DNA of 64,000 nt from Gorsachius magnificus (Eukaryota; Chordata; Aves; Pelecaniformes; Ardeidae). Numbering within the stretch: the first letter of the stretch is position 1; every line of letters begins with the position of its first letter. Of the stretch, positions 12,901 to 27,016 are shown one piece after another. The notes beneath the pieces are model-generated. The model was not told where the DNA came from, did not search any database, and saw only the letters and a list, made by a program, of their open reading frames with translations. The stretch covers positions 101,613,311 through 101,677,310 of the forward strand of contig CM067082.1 in the NCBI GenBank assembly GCA_034008185.1. Reading direction: 5' to 3'. The translations under genes and the position numbers were made by a program.

Positions 12901-15900
12901 TTTTTTAGCTGTCTCCGATCATAACCTTTTCCCAATATAACATTATAGATATATTTTTGGATCACATGGGTTTTGTAAGAAGTCAAGTACAGGCAATCCA
13001 AGCTACACTCAAGATTCAGATAAAACATAAACCTAAAAGCTGAATCATCGGCAGAGAAAAAAGGGAAATACACAACTGAAAGGTAATAGTAGAAAACATG
13101 TGAAGCAAAAAAAGCAGCTAGGTGGAAAGGATTACATGATCACGATAGAGCTTGCGTGCGTATACAGACATTCACACACAAGCACATACATGTACACTAC
13201 ACTCGAAGGGCAGGTATCTGCAGGCACTGGTACTTGCTAGGTTGCTGAAAAGCTTATTAGCTTTCAGTCACCACCTGCTCTTCTCTTTCACCTACTTAGG
13301 GTATTTCCACTGAAATAACCTGTGAGTTATGCCATAAACATTCAAAATTACCTACAAATCCACAAGTTATAAACGTGTGCAAGTTCACCTCAGTCATCTC
13401 CACAGTCACGTCTGCTGATTTTATATAGGTTATCTGGTATGGGTTATTTCAGGACAGATTTTAAGTACTGGTTACTTTTATAAAGGGTCATGCATTGTGA
13501 AATGACAATAATATTCTTCTCTCCCCACATCGTTCTACCACCCCGCCCCTTCTTCCCAGAACTAAGGAAAGCAGACAAGGAAACAGAAGGAAGATATTTC
13601 AAGAAAAAGAAATTAATTTTCTCCTTTACACTGGCTGCTGGAAAATCCTTGGTCACTGAAAATCCAATCAGTACTAAAGTCAATGGCATCTATCAGCTCC
13701 AGTAGAGACAAAACTTCATTGCAGGATTGCGCACAGAGAGGCTCAGTGCAGGCTCCAGGTCTGGCTTCGGCAAGTTTTGTGACCTCTTTTCCTTCCCTCT
13801 GTGTGTCTGGCTGCTGCTCTGAGGCAAAGAAATCCTCCCAGTGCTTGAAACAGTCATGTTAGGGAACGCTAGTTGCTGAAATGTGCTGAAAGATGCTGAG
13901 ACTGGGCATGCAATTGCCCACCTCAGCTTAAGTTCATACCTCAGCTTGTATTCAGATACAAGTGATATGGGTGGACACGAGAGGAGGACTCGTACCTATT
14001 TCCCCATTTTCCTCCCGCTGTGTCATCTTTCTACCTGGCCACAGGGGACGCAGCACCCTTTAGCTTAGGAATATGCGACACCAATAAATCTTGTGTTTCT
14101 TCTGTGGATGGGTCAGAGACTTTACAGTCTGTACATCTACCCAAGAATTTCTCAGTGTTCTCAACTATGCATCAAAGCTTTGTAAAATTATATTTCGCAT
14201 TTGCACAGAAAAGTCACCACTGATATAGTCAGTTCATTTCTCATCTGTGTGTCCTAAACATATTCCTCGCATCTATAAACCTGCAGGCTACAGTTCTGAC
14301 TGCAACACAGAGCACAGGGCAGCTTGGTCAGTCCATAAGAAGTTCCCAGAGACCCCAGATAAATCTCCACGCCCTTTTCTGCAGAAAACCCCAAATTTTA
14401 CTCAACTCTTCTAAGTTATTTGCATTATACTCCAAAACAGCTGTCCAAAGTATCATGCTTATAGCAAAATCAGTAATTTAAAATGGCCAAAGGAACACAA
14501 CATAAATGACAAGCAAATGAATTGTATCCAGACTATATTTGTACAATAGTTCACCTAGGCTTTGAGAGAAAGACCCACTGAATAGGCAGGAAGAGCTCTT
14601 ATTCAGTGGATCTGGCTTTCAGATTACCATGATCTACACAAATAGACTTAAAAAACACAACCACACCTTTTTAAGCATCTCTCCCTGCACATTTAAGCTT
14701 CCTTTTCACTTGGCAGTGTGTCTGAGACCCAGCAAAACACCATCTTCAAGAAGTAAGATGAGCCTCTCACATCCTAACAATGTTTTAGAAATCACTGATC
14801 CCTTACAAGCATCACAGATATTTTAAAAATAAACCCATAAGCTGGTAATTCCACTATATTTGCCAAGTTTTCCTGATGTCCTACTTTCATATCATCACAG
14901 AGCTATTACAAGGGTTTTACAAAACAAGTTCCTTCACTGCCCCAGCTCCATCTGCTTATTTTGCCTTGTTCATTGTAAGCTCTTAAAGAGTCATTTGGGA
15001 TTTTATTCATTGCTTTGAACAAGCAATGAGTTAATGTTTTTCCCTGTACACCTTTTACAATTTATTCAACTTCTTTGGAAGGCTTATCCGCACAAACAGT
15101 TGTCCCTCAGCTAATATTTTCATTTCTTCCTGAACATGAGTAATTTCTTCTTTATTCTAATCTAATGACCATGGCTTAGTATGGTAATTTTCCTGGAGGG
15201 ACAGGTCAGTCAGAAACCTGGCCACTGTGCTCTTCAGCATGGCTAATACTTGCTCACACGTCCTCTGTTTTGTCTCTTCAGCTAACAGGAATTAATAGTT
15301 AAAGACTATGACAACACCTTTCACTTGGAATTTCTAACCCTTTCAGAGAACATTAAATCTTTGCATATACCTGAGAGGTAACACATTGCCACCCACATCT
15401 GAGATGAAACACAAAGATGTCTAACAGCAGTGCTATATAACAGAGGTGGACAAGACATGAAAAAAAGCTAATCTGAAATTGTAGGTACTAAAGATGAATT
15501 CTAATTGTTCAGATTCTAATTTGGGCAACTATGATTCATGCATTAACTCAGCTAGTCTTGAAGAAGTGTCAGTACGATTTTAATGACCACCAGAACACAG
15601 GCTTCTTATCTTGCTGAAAATGCAATGACCTCCCAGAAACACCAGACTGGAAATTGCTTCCTGGGTCGTGGAGTCCAAGAGATACAGCAATTGGTACATC
15701 TCATCCCAAATGATTCAGATTTCTTAGCTAATTAGCACCATTCCTATTTCAAGTATCTTCTACCTCAGTTGCATTTCTACACAAAACCACGTAGTTGTCA
15801 TCCACACTCGAAATCTCCTCTCTCTTCCTGTCTTGTTATAAAAACACACAAAGAACTTCCTCAACTCATGAGTACTGGAGTATATTAGAGATCCTGAAAA

Positions 15901-15998
15901 TGATTGCATATGCCTTCAAGAAGAATCTCATTTTGTATTAAAAATTGTGCAAGAGCAGATGCAGATCAGAATCATGCATCACCTGGTATACACGCTTT

Positions 15999-16366
15999 TC
16001 ACAGAATCACAGAATGGCAAGGGTTGGAAGGGACCTCAGGAGATCATCTAGACCAACCCTCCTGCTAAAGCAGGTTCATCTAGAGCAGGTTGCACAGGAC
16101 TTCGTCCAGGCGAGCTTTGAATATCTCCAGAGAAGGAGACTCCACAACCCCCCATGGCAGCCTGTTCCAGTGCTCTGTCACCCTCAAAGTAAAGAAGTTC
16201 TTCCACATATTCAATTGAAAACTCTTATGTTTTAGTTTGTGCCCATCGCCCCTTGTCCTGTCGCTGGGCACCACTGCAAAGAGTCTGGCTCCGTCCTCAT
16301 GACATCCACCCTTAAGATATTTGTACGTGTTGGTGAGATCCCCTCTCAGTCTTCTCTTCTTCAGCA
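15999..16366 (-). mobile_element. CR1 LINE 3' fragment
   Basis: The plus strand begins with TCACAGAATCACAGAATGG and continues with GGTTGGAAGGGACCTCAGG, the reverse complement of a CR1 3' end. On the minus strand the region encodes a recognisable terminal part of CR1 ORF2, including [18 protein letters not shown] and a [21 protein letters not shown] block, with the last residues before the stop near 16080. Only about 370 bp of the 3' end is present, the usual 5'-truncated CR1 form. It lies in the same orientation as HECW1. Confidence 0.92.
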
Positions 16367-19250
16367 TCTTAGAAGAGCTTGAGTAAAAGGAATCACAGTG
16401 AAGCTATAAGCAATACTAACTGGTACACAGATGGGAAATTAAGAGCTTTTTATCTCCATCTTAACTAATCCTGGAACATGGGAGAAGACAACAAAATTGA
16501 ACAATAGTAAATTCAAAATTGAGGAAAGCAAGGATTTTTTTTCTTGCGATGCCTAATTAAAGGGAAAAAATTGCTACTGTGGGGACACAAAGCGTGCAAT
16601 TGATAAGCCCAAAATTATTTACCTGCTGCAATGACTTGCAGTTATCAAGCACCGCACTTGCAACAGGGACAAAAGTTTTTCCCACAGCTAGCTCCCTATG
16701 CCTTTCCAGTGCACACCAAGAAAGGGCAGCTGGTGAAAATATTATGGCCAGTAAAGTCATGATGTAGATAAGCAGTTCTGGAAATATAATGGAGCACAGA
16801 AAACCAAACCCTGGCCCTTTCCTTTTTATGCCTCATCAGGCAGTACTGCAGACATACCCAATTTGACCTAAAGGATTTCATGCCCATGCACCGCAAGATT
16901 CTTGTAGCTTCCACAGTCCTGGGTGTTGGACTCGCTGGATACTGGAGACAATTCACCCTGGCAGCATTCCTATTCCTTTTTTTTCCCAATTGAAAACTGT
17001 ATTTTATAAAATCAAGATTGTGCCAAGTATAAACAGTGCTTTCACTAAATAATAGTCAAACACACACAAAAAAATGGCTAGAACACAACATTCTCTTTTT
17101 TTTTTTTTAATCCATTAGCAGGCCTCTAGAGCACCCAGTGAGACTTAGGTCAATGAGTACAAAACTGGCAACAACTCAAACTGATAAGCACAGGGGAAAG
17201 GGCGAAAATAGTCTCTTTTGTAAAGCAGCATCAAAGGAAATATTTTTGCAACTGCTGAACTGATGCATGCTGGAAAAGTATGACACATAGCCTAAATTAC
17301 CTCTAGGAATTTATCTGGTGTTCACCCACAATCAGATTCATGCCCTATCACGGCAGGTAACTCCTAGAAGAAAAGAAGCAGGAGGTGCTTCATTCAGAAG
17401 TCTATCACCTTCACCTCCGAAGCGCACTCCACAGGTCTAAATCCTTCCTCCTTCAACAAAACTAAAATATCTGCCCTCAGACCCACTGTATAATTTCAGG
17501 AACTACCTTGTTTTTCATTAATCTGACCAGATGCAGGAGGCAGTATGTAAGAATGTAAAAGGCCTAAGCACAGACGATTATATTAGTGCAGCATGCTGAA
17601 CAGTCACTGATCTTTCCATAATTTACTAAACTACAGAAGAGAGTAATGTGACGTGAAGACTATTAGTATGGCTATTATGTGACCATAACAAGAGACATTC
17701 AGAAAGCAAGTGCTGGGAAATACCAGACATGTATTGAACCCATTAACAAATAAATGGCTTCTGTAATGATGATCTTGGTGTTGCTGAAATAAAAATCACT
17801 CCAGTTCCCATCTGTCATGCTTCTTATTTCTTTACTTCAACTCTGCACTGCACTGCAAGTCTGCTAATTAAACCACTCTAAATCTTCATATAGGATCAGT
17901 AAGGCTAAATTTGACCCAAGTGTTTTCTTGGAAACAACATGTGCAAAGAAACTAGGGCAACAGGGAGAAGACCAAAACTGGTGCAACTGATCTGCAATGT
18001 GAAGAGTAGGCTGTGGCCAGTGATACCTAGGGATGGCTCAGCAGCTCCAGAATTAGCGCTGCTTAATTAGAGTCCATGAGAGGGGCAAGAAGTTGACAAC
18101 ATTTTAATGGGACACTTGCAAATGGTGGCCTTAACCCTGCTTTTTAGTCTGTCCCTACTCTGTTTTTCTGACTGCATAACTGCATGTTCAGGCTGGCACA
18201 GCAGGAAAAAGTCTGATGGATGAACACTCAAATAATTATTTTGCTTCATAATTTAACAGATGCCATCTTTTTCATGTCGTCTCTTCCCTGTTTAAATCCA
18301 CTGCAGCTCTGCCTACAACAGTGCATTATGTGTGAAGCTACCAGGCACTTAAGCATGCCTGCACTGGTAGAAGAGGACTAAAGAAGACAATGTCAGGACC
18401 TCTGCAACTTCCACTTCAGATCACTCACGTTCCACTCTTCAGTGCACTGAACAGGACATGCGCCCCAGCCACCCTGCCGGTACAGGCACACAGCCTTTCT
18501 CTGCTTCAAGTGCCTGGTACTCTGCCGGGGATACATTTGATATATAGGACTAGTTCTTTCATGCTCTAGTGTATTACCCAGATTCACTACAGGATGCAAA
18601 AGGGCACTGGCTTTCAATGCATCAGCAAATATGCACAGAGTCGCTGCTTGACACAGCGCTCTGTGTCGATTGTTTCAAAGTGGCACGGCCAGCGTGCTAA
18701 GTGTCCTCCTCGGTGACAAATACAGCATTTGAGAGAAGTGCTGTGCTGAGCCGTGCTGACCCGCTGCCCTGCATTGCACTCAGACCACACGGGTGACTTT
18801 TGCCTTCTCTCCTTGATGTGCAGTCCTTGAAGATGTGTGTGAAATACGCAGGTGATTTAGTGCAGAAAAAGCACTGAAGAGTATTTTGGGTGCATTTCTT
18901 GTGTAAAGTCTTTTCCAATCTGTTCTGATTTTTGGCACCAAGCCTATTTTCAGGTGCTTGTGTTTGAAATTCCATTATGATGATCAAATACACTCCACCT
19001 CTATCTTTCACACAGACGGATCAGGAAATTATGAAGACTGCAAAATTAAGTAACATTTAAATATGCAAACAGCTGTGTGCTGGAAAGCAGATACCTTCCT
19101 CCTAGGTTGGAACAATAAAAAGGAACATACCTGTATGTTGCAAGTTACGGGCTGCTGCTCAGCAAATCAATGCTGATGTTCACAAAGAAAATTTTTTGTA
19201 CCTCCCCTGCTCAATTTGTGCTTGTTAGACAATAAATTCTGAGCACTTAC

Positions 19251-19309
19251 CTCTCGTAAGTGGTGTAAATCTATGAACCGGTGGTGATAGGAGTTTGAAC
19301 CATACTGAG
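19251..19309 (-). other. Candidate cryptic or alternative exon (59 nt) on the HECW1 strand
   Basis: On the minus strand a pyrimidine-rich tract ending GACTTTTTCAG (19320-19310) is followed by 59 nt and then an AG|GTAAGTGCTC donor at the 19251/19250 boundary, a near-consensus pair of splice sites. If entered in phase 0 from the upstream HECW1 exon it meets a stop (TAG) within 13 codons. In another frame it is open (SQYGSNSYHHRFIDLHHLRE). The peptide is not part of HECW1 as I know it. It may be a poison exon, a non-coding RNA exon, or simply a chance match. Confidence 0.25.
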
Positions 19310-22300
19310 CTGAAAAAGTCAATATCAAGATAGGGGAAAAAAGCCACCAGGCGTACAGAACTGGATCACTTGTCACTTTAGCTATTGACGTATCTGAAAT
19401 CTGTCATAACGAAAATGTTGCTTGAAGTGACTCTACTTGCTAGTTCTATTCCGTTTTGAAAGATTCTGCCATTTTGGAAGAAAATCGTTAAGCATCTCCA
19501 GTAAAGTAGTGGGGTTTCAGTACGTGGTCGGCACCTTTACTGAATCAGGACTGTAAAAGCCAGTATTATTGGACTGCACTCAGAAGAGGCCTTCAGTGCA
19601 AATGACTTTTCTTAATCTTTAGAGAAAATCTCTCTCATCCTGATTTAAAATGTGAGTAGAGGAAATAAAAGGAAGGAAAAGGTTATTATTTATAACACAG
19701 TGACTATAGTTATGCTACAGTCAGAGACCAATTACACCCTGGTTACGCTTTCCGACTCCACTAATTCATATAAATGGAGTGCTCACTACATGACAGGGTA
19801 ATTGCAGTGTAAATACAATACTCTTTATGTATCTGGATACTGAAAAAGCGCCTGTGTTACTGAGGTGGCAATAAGAAATAATTTGGACACGTCATTAACC
19901 TTCAAATTCTTTGAATCAGTGCTAATTAGGATCTAGAAAAGCATAACCAAAAATGTAATTACACTGAACTAAGGGCTCAACTGTGCAACTATTAGGAAGC
20001 TGCTCATGTGAGTAAGTATGCTTGAACATAACTGAGTATTGCCAAATCAGGCCGTAAAACACTACCATGGTTTTATAATGAAGCAAAACAGAAGTGAAAA
20101 AATGAATTAACAACATTTTTCAGCTGTAACAAATGTGCTGAGGGTTGTTCTCACACTAAAAATCATTCCCTTGTATTTTGTAGCTAGGGGTGTTAAATTC
20201 TGCCAGGAAACCCAACCTTCCCTCCAAATGCATGTTAGCTGTAGCTCATGTAATGGCTAGCGTATTCATTCAGCCCATACTGCAATATAAAGTGTTGAAA
20301 ACAATAGAGCATTAATGAAAACCCTTCTGTATTATTCCTAATCCTTTCCTTGCTCTCTTTTTTAACTTCACCACTCTAGAACATTGCAAAACAAGCGTAC
20401 AATGAGTGCACACAGGACTACATAACATGAAAGTGCTTATGTTTAACAGGCACATGGTAAAATCTTTGCAAATTCCCTACTACGAGGTACTACCACACTT
20501 CTTTCTTCTACCTCTGACAAGTTTACTGTGAGCCATTACACCTCCTTAACTCCAGACACCATAATGTTCTTTTGTACACAAGTGACCAAATTGCTCCTTG
20601 CACACTTACAGAAAACCAATGACATACAGAACTTTCTGTTAAAATGCTGAAGCAACTCCCTGGTCAATGTAATAGGTTTTTTTAAATTCAAAGACTTATG
20701 TTCTTATGTTATACCACTTCACAATGTTAGCCTACACTGGTGGCAGTGTATGAGCACATAAGGCAGGTGGGATGTGGACAGCATTGCTGCTATTGTGAAA
20801 GAAACACCCCATCAGGAGAAAACCAAAAATGGGCAGATATTTCCGATGGATCAGAAGCCTACACAGATCATCCTCCTCCCACAGTTTATGGATCAGCTAC
20901 TTTTTTTTTTTTTCAGAATTATTCACTTCAAATGGTTAATCGGTGGAATTCCCTATCCTTCAGCAATTGTTTCTTAGCATATGTATTTTCTGTAAGATGC
21001 CCTTTTACATTGGAAAGGGACTGTAACCTGGCAGAGAGCACTTTGTATTTGACTGCTGGAGTCTACGCTTCCTTCCAGCTGAGTGAGTATTTCCAGTCAT
21101 TTCCCCTGCTCATTTTGCCTTGACTTTTTCATTCCTGAATGACTCCATCTCCTTTGCAGGTAACAGGAGGAGACATATACAGGGATGGGTAGAACATAGA
21201 TGGTACTAACAATGCCACTCCTTACCTTGCATTCGAAGACAGATGCAAGTTGGGGGAGCTCTGGCTACTTCTCATTTCAAGGTAAGGAAAGGGAATTGTC
21301 TTACTTGCTCCTGACAAATACCCAGTCACTTAAGCACACCCATAGCTTCCAGAGAAATGCTGCTTCCCTCCCTGGAAATATTGAGCCTTTCAAGGTACAC
21401 CACTTACACTTGTTAAAGATGTACCTGGCTTGCATACTTTGCCATGACTAATTGCAGCAGCCTGATGTGTTTTCCATGAAGTTTGGGGTTTTTTTAATCT
21501 CAATTGCTGAACAGTTTAGAAGCCACTAGAAGTTTCTGCTCCCTCTTTATCGTGTTTCTTGAAGTACAGTTGTTCTTATACCCTCAAAATCAGACTGTTA
21601 GATTTATTACATAGTGATGTTCCAGAAACACAGACAGTTTTAAACCTCACCTATCACAGAATAAGACATGAAGTGAAAAAGAACACACAGCTGAGATTTT
21701 TAAATCCAGCCTTTGGAAAGACTGAGATACAGCTGCTTGTACATGCACACTCTCATAAAATCCTGGCTTACAGCACACACATGGAAATGAGGCAGAATGC
21801 TTCATTAACAAACACTCCTCGGCAGCCCACGCTCTGACGTGACAGCACACAATGCAAATATTTACAGCAGGAAGTCCTCAGGAATGATCAGCCACCACCA
21901 AATGGCAGCAGCTTATCAAGCTTATTCCTGCTGTGGGAAACCCAGCTGAGGCAGCATTTCCACACAAACACAACTCAGAGAAGGTCTCTTTCAATAATTA
22001 GCTCCAATTTACATAGCTTTCCCCACGACGCTAAGCGTATTTGACGAGTGCCATCATGATCTATGAGATGGGAACTGTGGCACGAAAGCTCCAGAGGATT
22101 GATCAGCTGTGGTTTTTTGCATCTAATACACAGCAAGTGAATGCTCCCAATTTAGTGAAGACATTTGTCCTGAGGCTAAAACATTGATTCTCCACTTACT
22201 GTCTTTTAATTGTGATGTATCCAATTTATCTTTTTAGGCTATAAACTCTTAGGGGAAAAGGTGGTTCTTTTTCATTCTGTATGCTGTTCTCATGCCAGCT

Positions 22301-25300
22301 TTATTTTACTGCAAGAGAGCCACATTCAGGTTAAATCATTTTCACAGTAGCAAGGTAACACTTTCCTATTGCTAGAATTAATTGCTGTAACTTGTATTGT
22401 TTTTCGACAACAATGTCTGATGTAAAGATGAATTAGTGGTGACAACATTATGAATAAATGAAAAGTAACAAATAGAGGAAATTTCCAGATGCTGTAAAAA
22501 TCTTCTTTTCTACTGAGAAAACTGTTTGCGCATCCATACCATGGTAATGCTTATGCTTTAGTATAAACTACTGTGGATAAGCAACACTGCTTTCAGTATG
22601 CCACTAGTCCAGAAAAAGAAGCAGCCAGACAGGATGTTCCTTTTTTCCGGAATTGCAGGTGCTCTGTTTTACTGCCATTACCCCCAGGCCTGCCTGCTGC
22701 CCCAAATTCACATTTATGCTCCTGCCATGGATGAATTGGCCAAAGCACACAGCCCTTCATTCCCAGATATTCAAGCTTGACAATTCACAGGTGATAAAAT
22801 GTGACAGGACTTTTCACCAACAAATGAACTGCAGGGAATCCTAATCAGCAGGCGAGGCAGATCTTATAACTGGGTTACAGCGTAAGGAGATAAATTCAAA
22901 TGGAGCAGAACGTTCATCATACAAGAAACATGAGATGTTACTCAGCCTAAAGCACTATTGGTGCTATACAAAGACATCCAACTAACACAGCAACTTTTTT
23001 TTCCCCTTTGGAAGCAGGATTCCTTTTAACTGCCAGTTAAAGACGGTCTCAGCAGTGCGCAAACAAGAATGGCAACTGCTTACAGCCTCCAGCACGACTA
23101 CTTCCAGCTTCTTTTCCCTTTTCAGTTGCAGTGAAGTGCAGACAGACAATAAAGGGGGGGTTTTTTTGTTGGTTTTTTTTTAATTGTGGTGTTAGGATAC
23201 TGCTGGTTAGCAGTGTTTGCAGGTCTCCTTGACAGACAGGACAAGACACGCACTGAGCAGCCAATATGCCAGCTGCTGCCCCCGCTGCGGGAGGTGCCAC
23301 GCGCCCAGAGGCTAGGACAGAATCCGCTTGGGTGGCTCTGGCATCAGCTGCAGATGAGTCTGTGCTATGAAAACACTGTCCCCAGAAGGTCACCTGTCCC
23401 CAAAGGACACCTGCTCCCGATCTTTTTCCCAAGCTGTGCCAAATGAAAAGGTTTGCTTGTGTCAAATACAGAAAGCCTCGTTCCCTCTCTCCCCCTACCG
23501 ACAGCCTAAGCTTCAGGGTGAATTTGTGATATCATCACTACAATGGCAAAATTCCCTTTGGTTCAAGGCAACCAGCTTTTCAAAAAACTTCAGCCCCTAT
23601 ACCCACAGCAGGATCCCTATTGTGATTTTCTCCCTGCAAAGCTATTATTTCTAACACACTAAGGTCCCACAGCCACTGCTAAAACTCCTACTCACTGCAA
23701 AAGAGGGTAAGTTTCCAAGCACAGACTACAGCATTTCCTCTTCCAGCTGAAATGATGTGCAAGAACCTGCCACAGGACCTGAAGAAGGTTTCCTCTGAAC
23801 AGAGCCCCTCTCTGCATCCATGCCACAGCAGTCGGAGGACCATGGCTTTCACCAGCACTGTGAGAAATGGCATGCCTGGGCCCCTGGGGCAGTGCTGTGA
23901 ATCACTGGAGCAGTGAAAACAATGGAGTTTGATGCACCCAATTCAATCACGGAGGGCCCCGTGTGTCAAGTCTCACTGGGGTAAGAAGTTTCAGGGCTCT
24001 CAGATGAGCTAAAGGCATGGCGCTAGACTGTCACGGCCCTTAACTCATCACACAGAGGAACAGGGGAAAATAAAACAATCTATCCCTTCCCTGCTCAGCC
24101 ATGCTCAGATTATGATTCAAGACAGGAAAAAGAGACGGGGCTGCCCACTCAGCTCCTGCTGAGGGATGCAGGGGAGACCCAGAAACATGGATAAGGAAAG
24201 CTGTGTATTTACTCTCTGGCTGATGATGGATTAGCATAGCAAAGTACAAACTGGAATATCTGCTGCTTCTTTTGGACAAGCATTTTCTGATCATTGTTCC
24301 AGGCCATTATTTAGAAAAAAAATGTGGTTTAAAATAGATACAACAGTTTATTTTGGGATTTCTTTCTCCCTCTTTAAAAAAACCAAACCACAACAAAAAA
24401 ATCCCAAGTCTGGAATTCACCATTAGTGAGATTAGTGAAATCACAGTCAAAAGGTGAGTGCCTATGTGTGTCTGCTGTTCTAAGGATAATGTCTGTACTT
24501 TGTGTGGCATTACCTGGGCCCCAGCAGCAGCCAGTGCAGAGGCACACAAAAACCCAGGAAAAGGCTAGGGCTGGGAAAATCCCTTATTATTCCCTTCCCC
24601 ATCCATGCAGTGAGGGTAACACTACTTTCCAATGGTGCAGGATGCTGTGAAACATTCAACAGCTTTAGTAGTAAAGGTTGGACATGGACTGCAGAGAGGC
24701 AGATGGAGAAAGCCATCTGATGGTTTCAGCTGTGACTGGAGTTTGGAGGATCATACATAGCTGAAAGCCTTCACATATGCAAGTACCAGTCCATTATTTT
24801 TCTCTAAACTCTAAAGGAGTTTTCAAATCTGTACCATTTTTTCCCTCTTGCATTCATACAGGGGGGTCCACCCAGGTTGACCTTGCATAACCTTTGTTGC
24901 TATTCCTTTGCTTTTGTTTTCTTCACTGCTTAGTATTTGCCTTACAATGCACCAAACATTTATGTCCTGCAGCAAACAATGAAGAGGAGACAAGGGAGAA
25001 ACTGATGCTGCACCTACAATACTGCTGGCCTCTATGGTCTGCAGAAGAAATTGGCAAAACCACACAGACTATTCTGTAACCCAGAAAGGCACGAAAAATT
25101 AGATGATGTGAAGAGAATGCTATTTCCAGGGTCACTGGTTTGGCCCTCAAACTGAAAACTGTTGTCTGATACCACTTTTTATCATATTTTATTCTTCAGC
25201 CACGTACAGTATACTCAGCTGAAGGTCATAATAGGTGTTGCTTTTTCTCATCTCTACAAAGACCATGAGTACTGCACAAAGAGGACTTTCTTTTAAACAT

Positions 25301-27016
25301 GAGTCCTACTCAGCTGAAAGTGAATGGCTGCTAAGGCACTTTATTTCCTCATATATATACATAAAGGCCTCAAATGAAGAACTTGGAGAGATTACATATT
25401 TGCATATTACAAAGGCACAGGTCCTCATACATTCTTCTATTAACTTAAAACATACTACTGATACATAATGATAGAGTAACTCTTCCATACTAGACTTGAA
25501 AAATTTGCTTAATTGGTTCAAACTCAGGTCAGACATGGATGGGAATCATGAAAAAAAATTATTCTAATCTCTCAGCCTACTGCTATTTATTGCCTTGCTT
25601 GGCTGGCTCACCTTTCAGAGAAGAGTGGGACTAAATAGACAACATAGATAGCCCCCCAAATTGATGATAACTAGGAAATGAACAGCAAGTCCTGAGTCAA
25701 CAAGACACCACTCACTACAGGCTAAGAAGAACTTTTCAGCATCTCACAAAATGAAGATATCCAAGGCCACACCATAATGTTCCTCTGAAGACAACTGAAG
25801 GAAAGTCTCTAGGCTTCCAAACTGGTGAATGGCTTCACCATGAGCATGTGAGAAAGGCCTATCAGGACACGAATCCCTTGTAATCCTAAAAGACATGCCA
25901 TCAGCATCCAGTTTGCAGCTATTGTGTGCATCAAAACAAGGCAAAGAAAAACCCACCAAAAGTCTCTCCATGCATTAGGAGTGAAAAAAATTAATCCTTC
26001 CTGCTCCCTGGTGCAACCAGACAAAATCAACACACAGCATGTGAGACTTCTCAGTGTTTTTAGAAGTATCAACTTCGGACTTAAATAAAACAACAAAAAC
26101 CCCACTATGAACTTTCAAAATTGATGTCTGCTGAAACCTATACACACCCACAGGTAGGACAGACCTTTCTTGAACCCATCTTTCAGATTAAACAACATCT
26201 GAGCTAGTCTTTTTCTAATGTGGGTTGGACTAAAACTCCTTAGCTCATGCAGATCTCTGCCAAGATGAGCCTGGCAGGCAATGGAACTCTGTCAGCAAGG
26301 CCACACAAGCTCTGGAGGTCAGGAAGTCTCCCCGCAGGCTTCTAAAAAAATATTTCACTGCTCTCAGGGTGACCAAATTTTCCAACACCATATAAGATAC
26401 ATAGCTTTTTAGAGCCGTGTGAGCCACAGAGCTTGCTAAGCTCTAGCAAATCAAAATTGCTGTCAATGAAGCCTCAATCTGTCAAAACTGATCCTCAGTA
26501 CTTTGATGGATCTGGACCTGAATGCCCACTTCTTACCATTGATGGGAGTGTGTCACAGTGTAGCTGTTCCTGGAACTCAGAGGCACTGCTGTGAAAATGC
26601 TTGTGCCTTGATTTTGAAAAAAGCACCTTAAAATAGGAAAATCTTATTCCTGCTCTGGACATTTATTTTACCTCCAGCCCGAGAATCCCAAATCCTCTAG
26701 AGATATCACCCAACCCTCACAAGACCCAGCAGAGGGAAGATAACTTTACAGAATGGGATACAGCTAGGCCATGGGACTTGTCCTAGATCAGAGAAGTTAT
26801 TTGTGGCAGATTGAAAGCTGAATCTACATTCCCTTGGCATACAAACCCACATCTTAACTGAAAGACTGCCCATTTCTCTGTACCACAGTGCACTGAAGAG
26901 CACATATCATGTTCAGTTTTCACAAAGAAGTATATAAAGCCAGCAGGGAAAGCAAGGCATAGCACAGTGACAGCAGGGAACAAACATGTAAAAAATAAAA
27001 GGCCAGCATAACTTAC

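Larger units (their letters stand above)
1..27016 (-). other. HECW1: HECW1 intron, partial, downstream of exon 27017-27111
   Basis: This sequence lies 3' of the second exon in transcript order, starting with the donor GTAAGT at 27016-27011. I searched by eye for the expected next coding block (the conserved GMFFNPDPYLK stretch at the start of the C2 domain) and did not find it, so the intron seems to run past base 1. Recognised contents are an LTR (about 4406-5326), two poly-G runs (4442-4465 and 5998-6016), CR1 fragments (9548-9935 and 15999-16366) and one exon-like segment (19251-19309). The stretches 1-4405, 6017-9547, 9936-15998, 16367-19250 and 19310-27016 otherwise show nothing I can name. 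The block 10380-11640 is somewhat richer in GC and carries the longest non-repeat ORF in the window (10405-11037, 210 codons, plus strand), which I judge to be chance. Confidence 0.75.

Noticed and set aside
13150..13205. CA/TG-rich stretch resembling a microsatellite
   Set aside because: Imperfect and interrupted; no run of more than a few units.
23049..23465. 138-codon minus-strand ORF on the HECW1 strand
   Set aside because: Checked for the next HECW1 exon; the peptide does not match HECW1 and has low-complexity Ala-rich stretches.
25514..25534. GGTTCAAACTC, resembling a tRNA B box
   Set aside because: No A box or cloverleaf could be built around it.
26783..27016. ORF continuing past the HECW1 exon donor
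   Set aside because: It reads through a consensus GTAAGT donor and its peptide is not HECW1-like; treated as intron.
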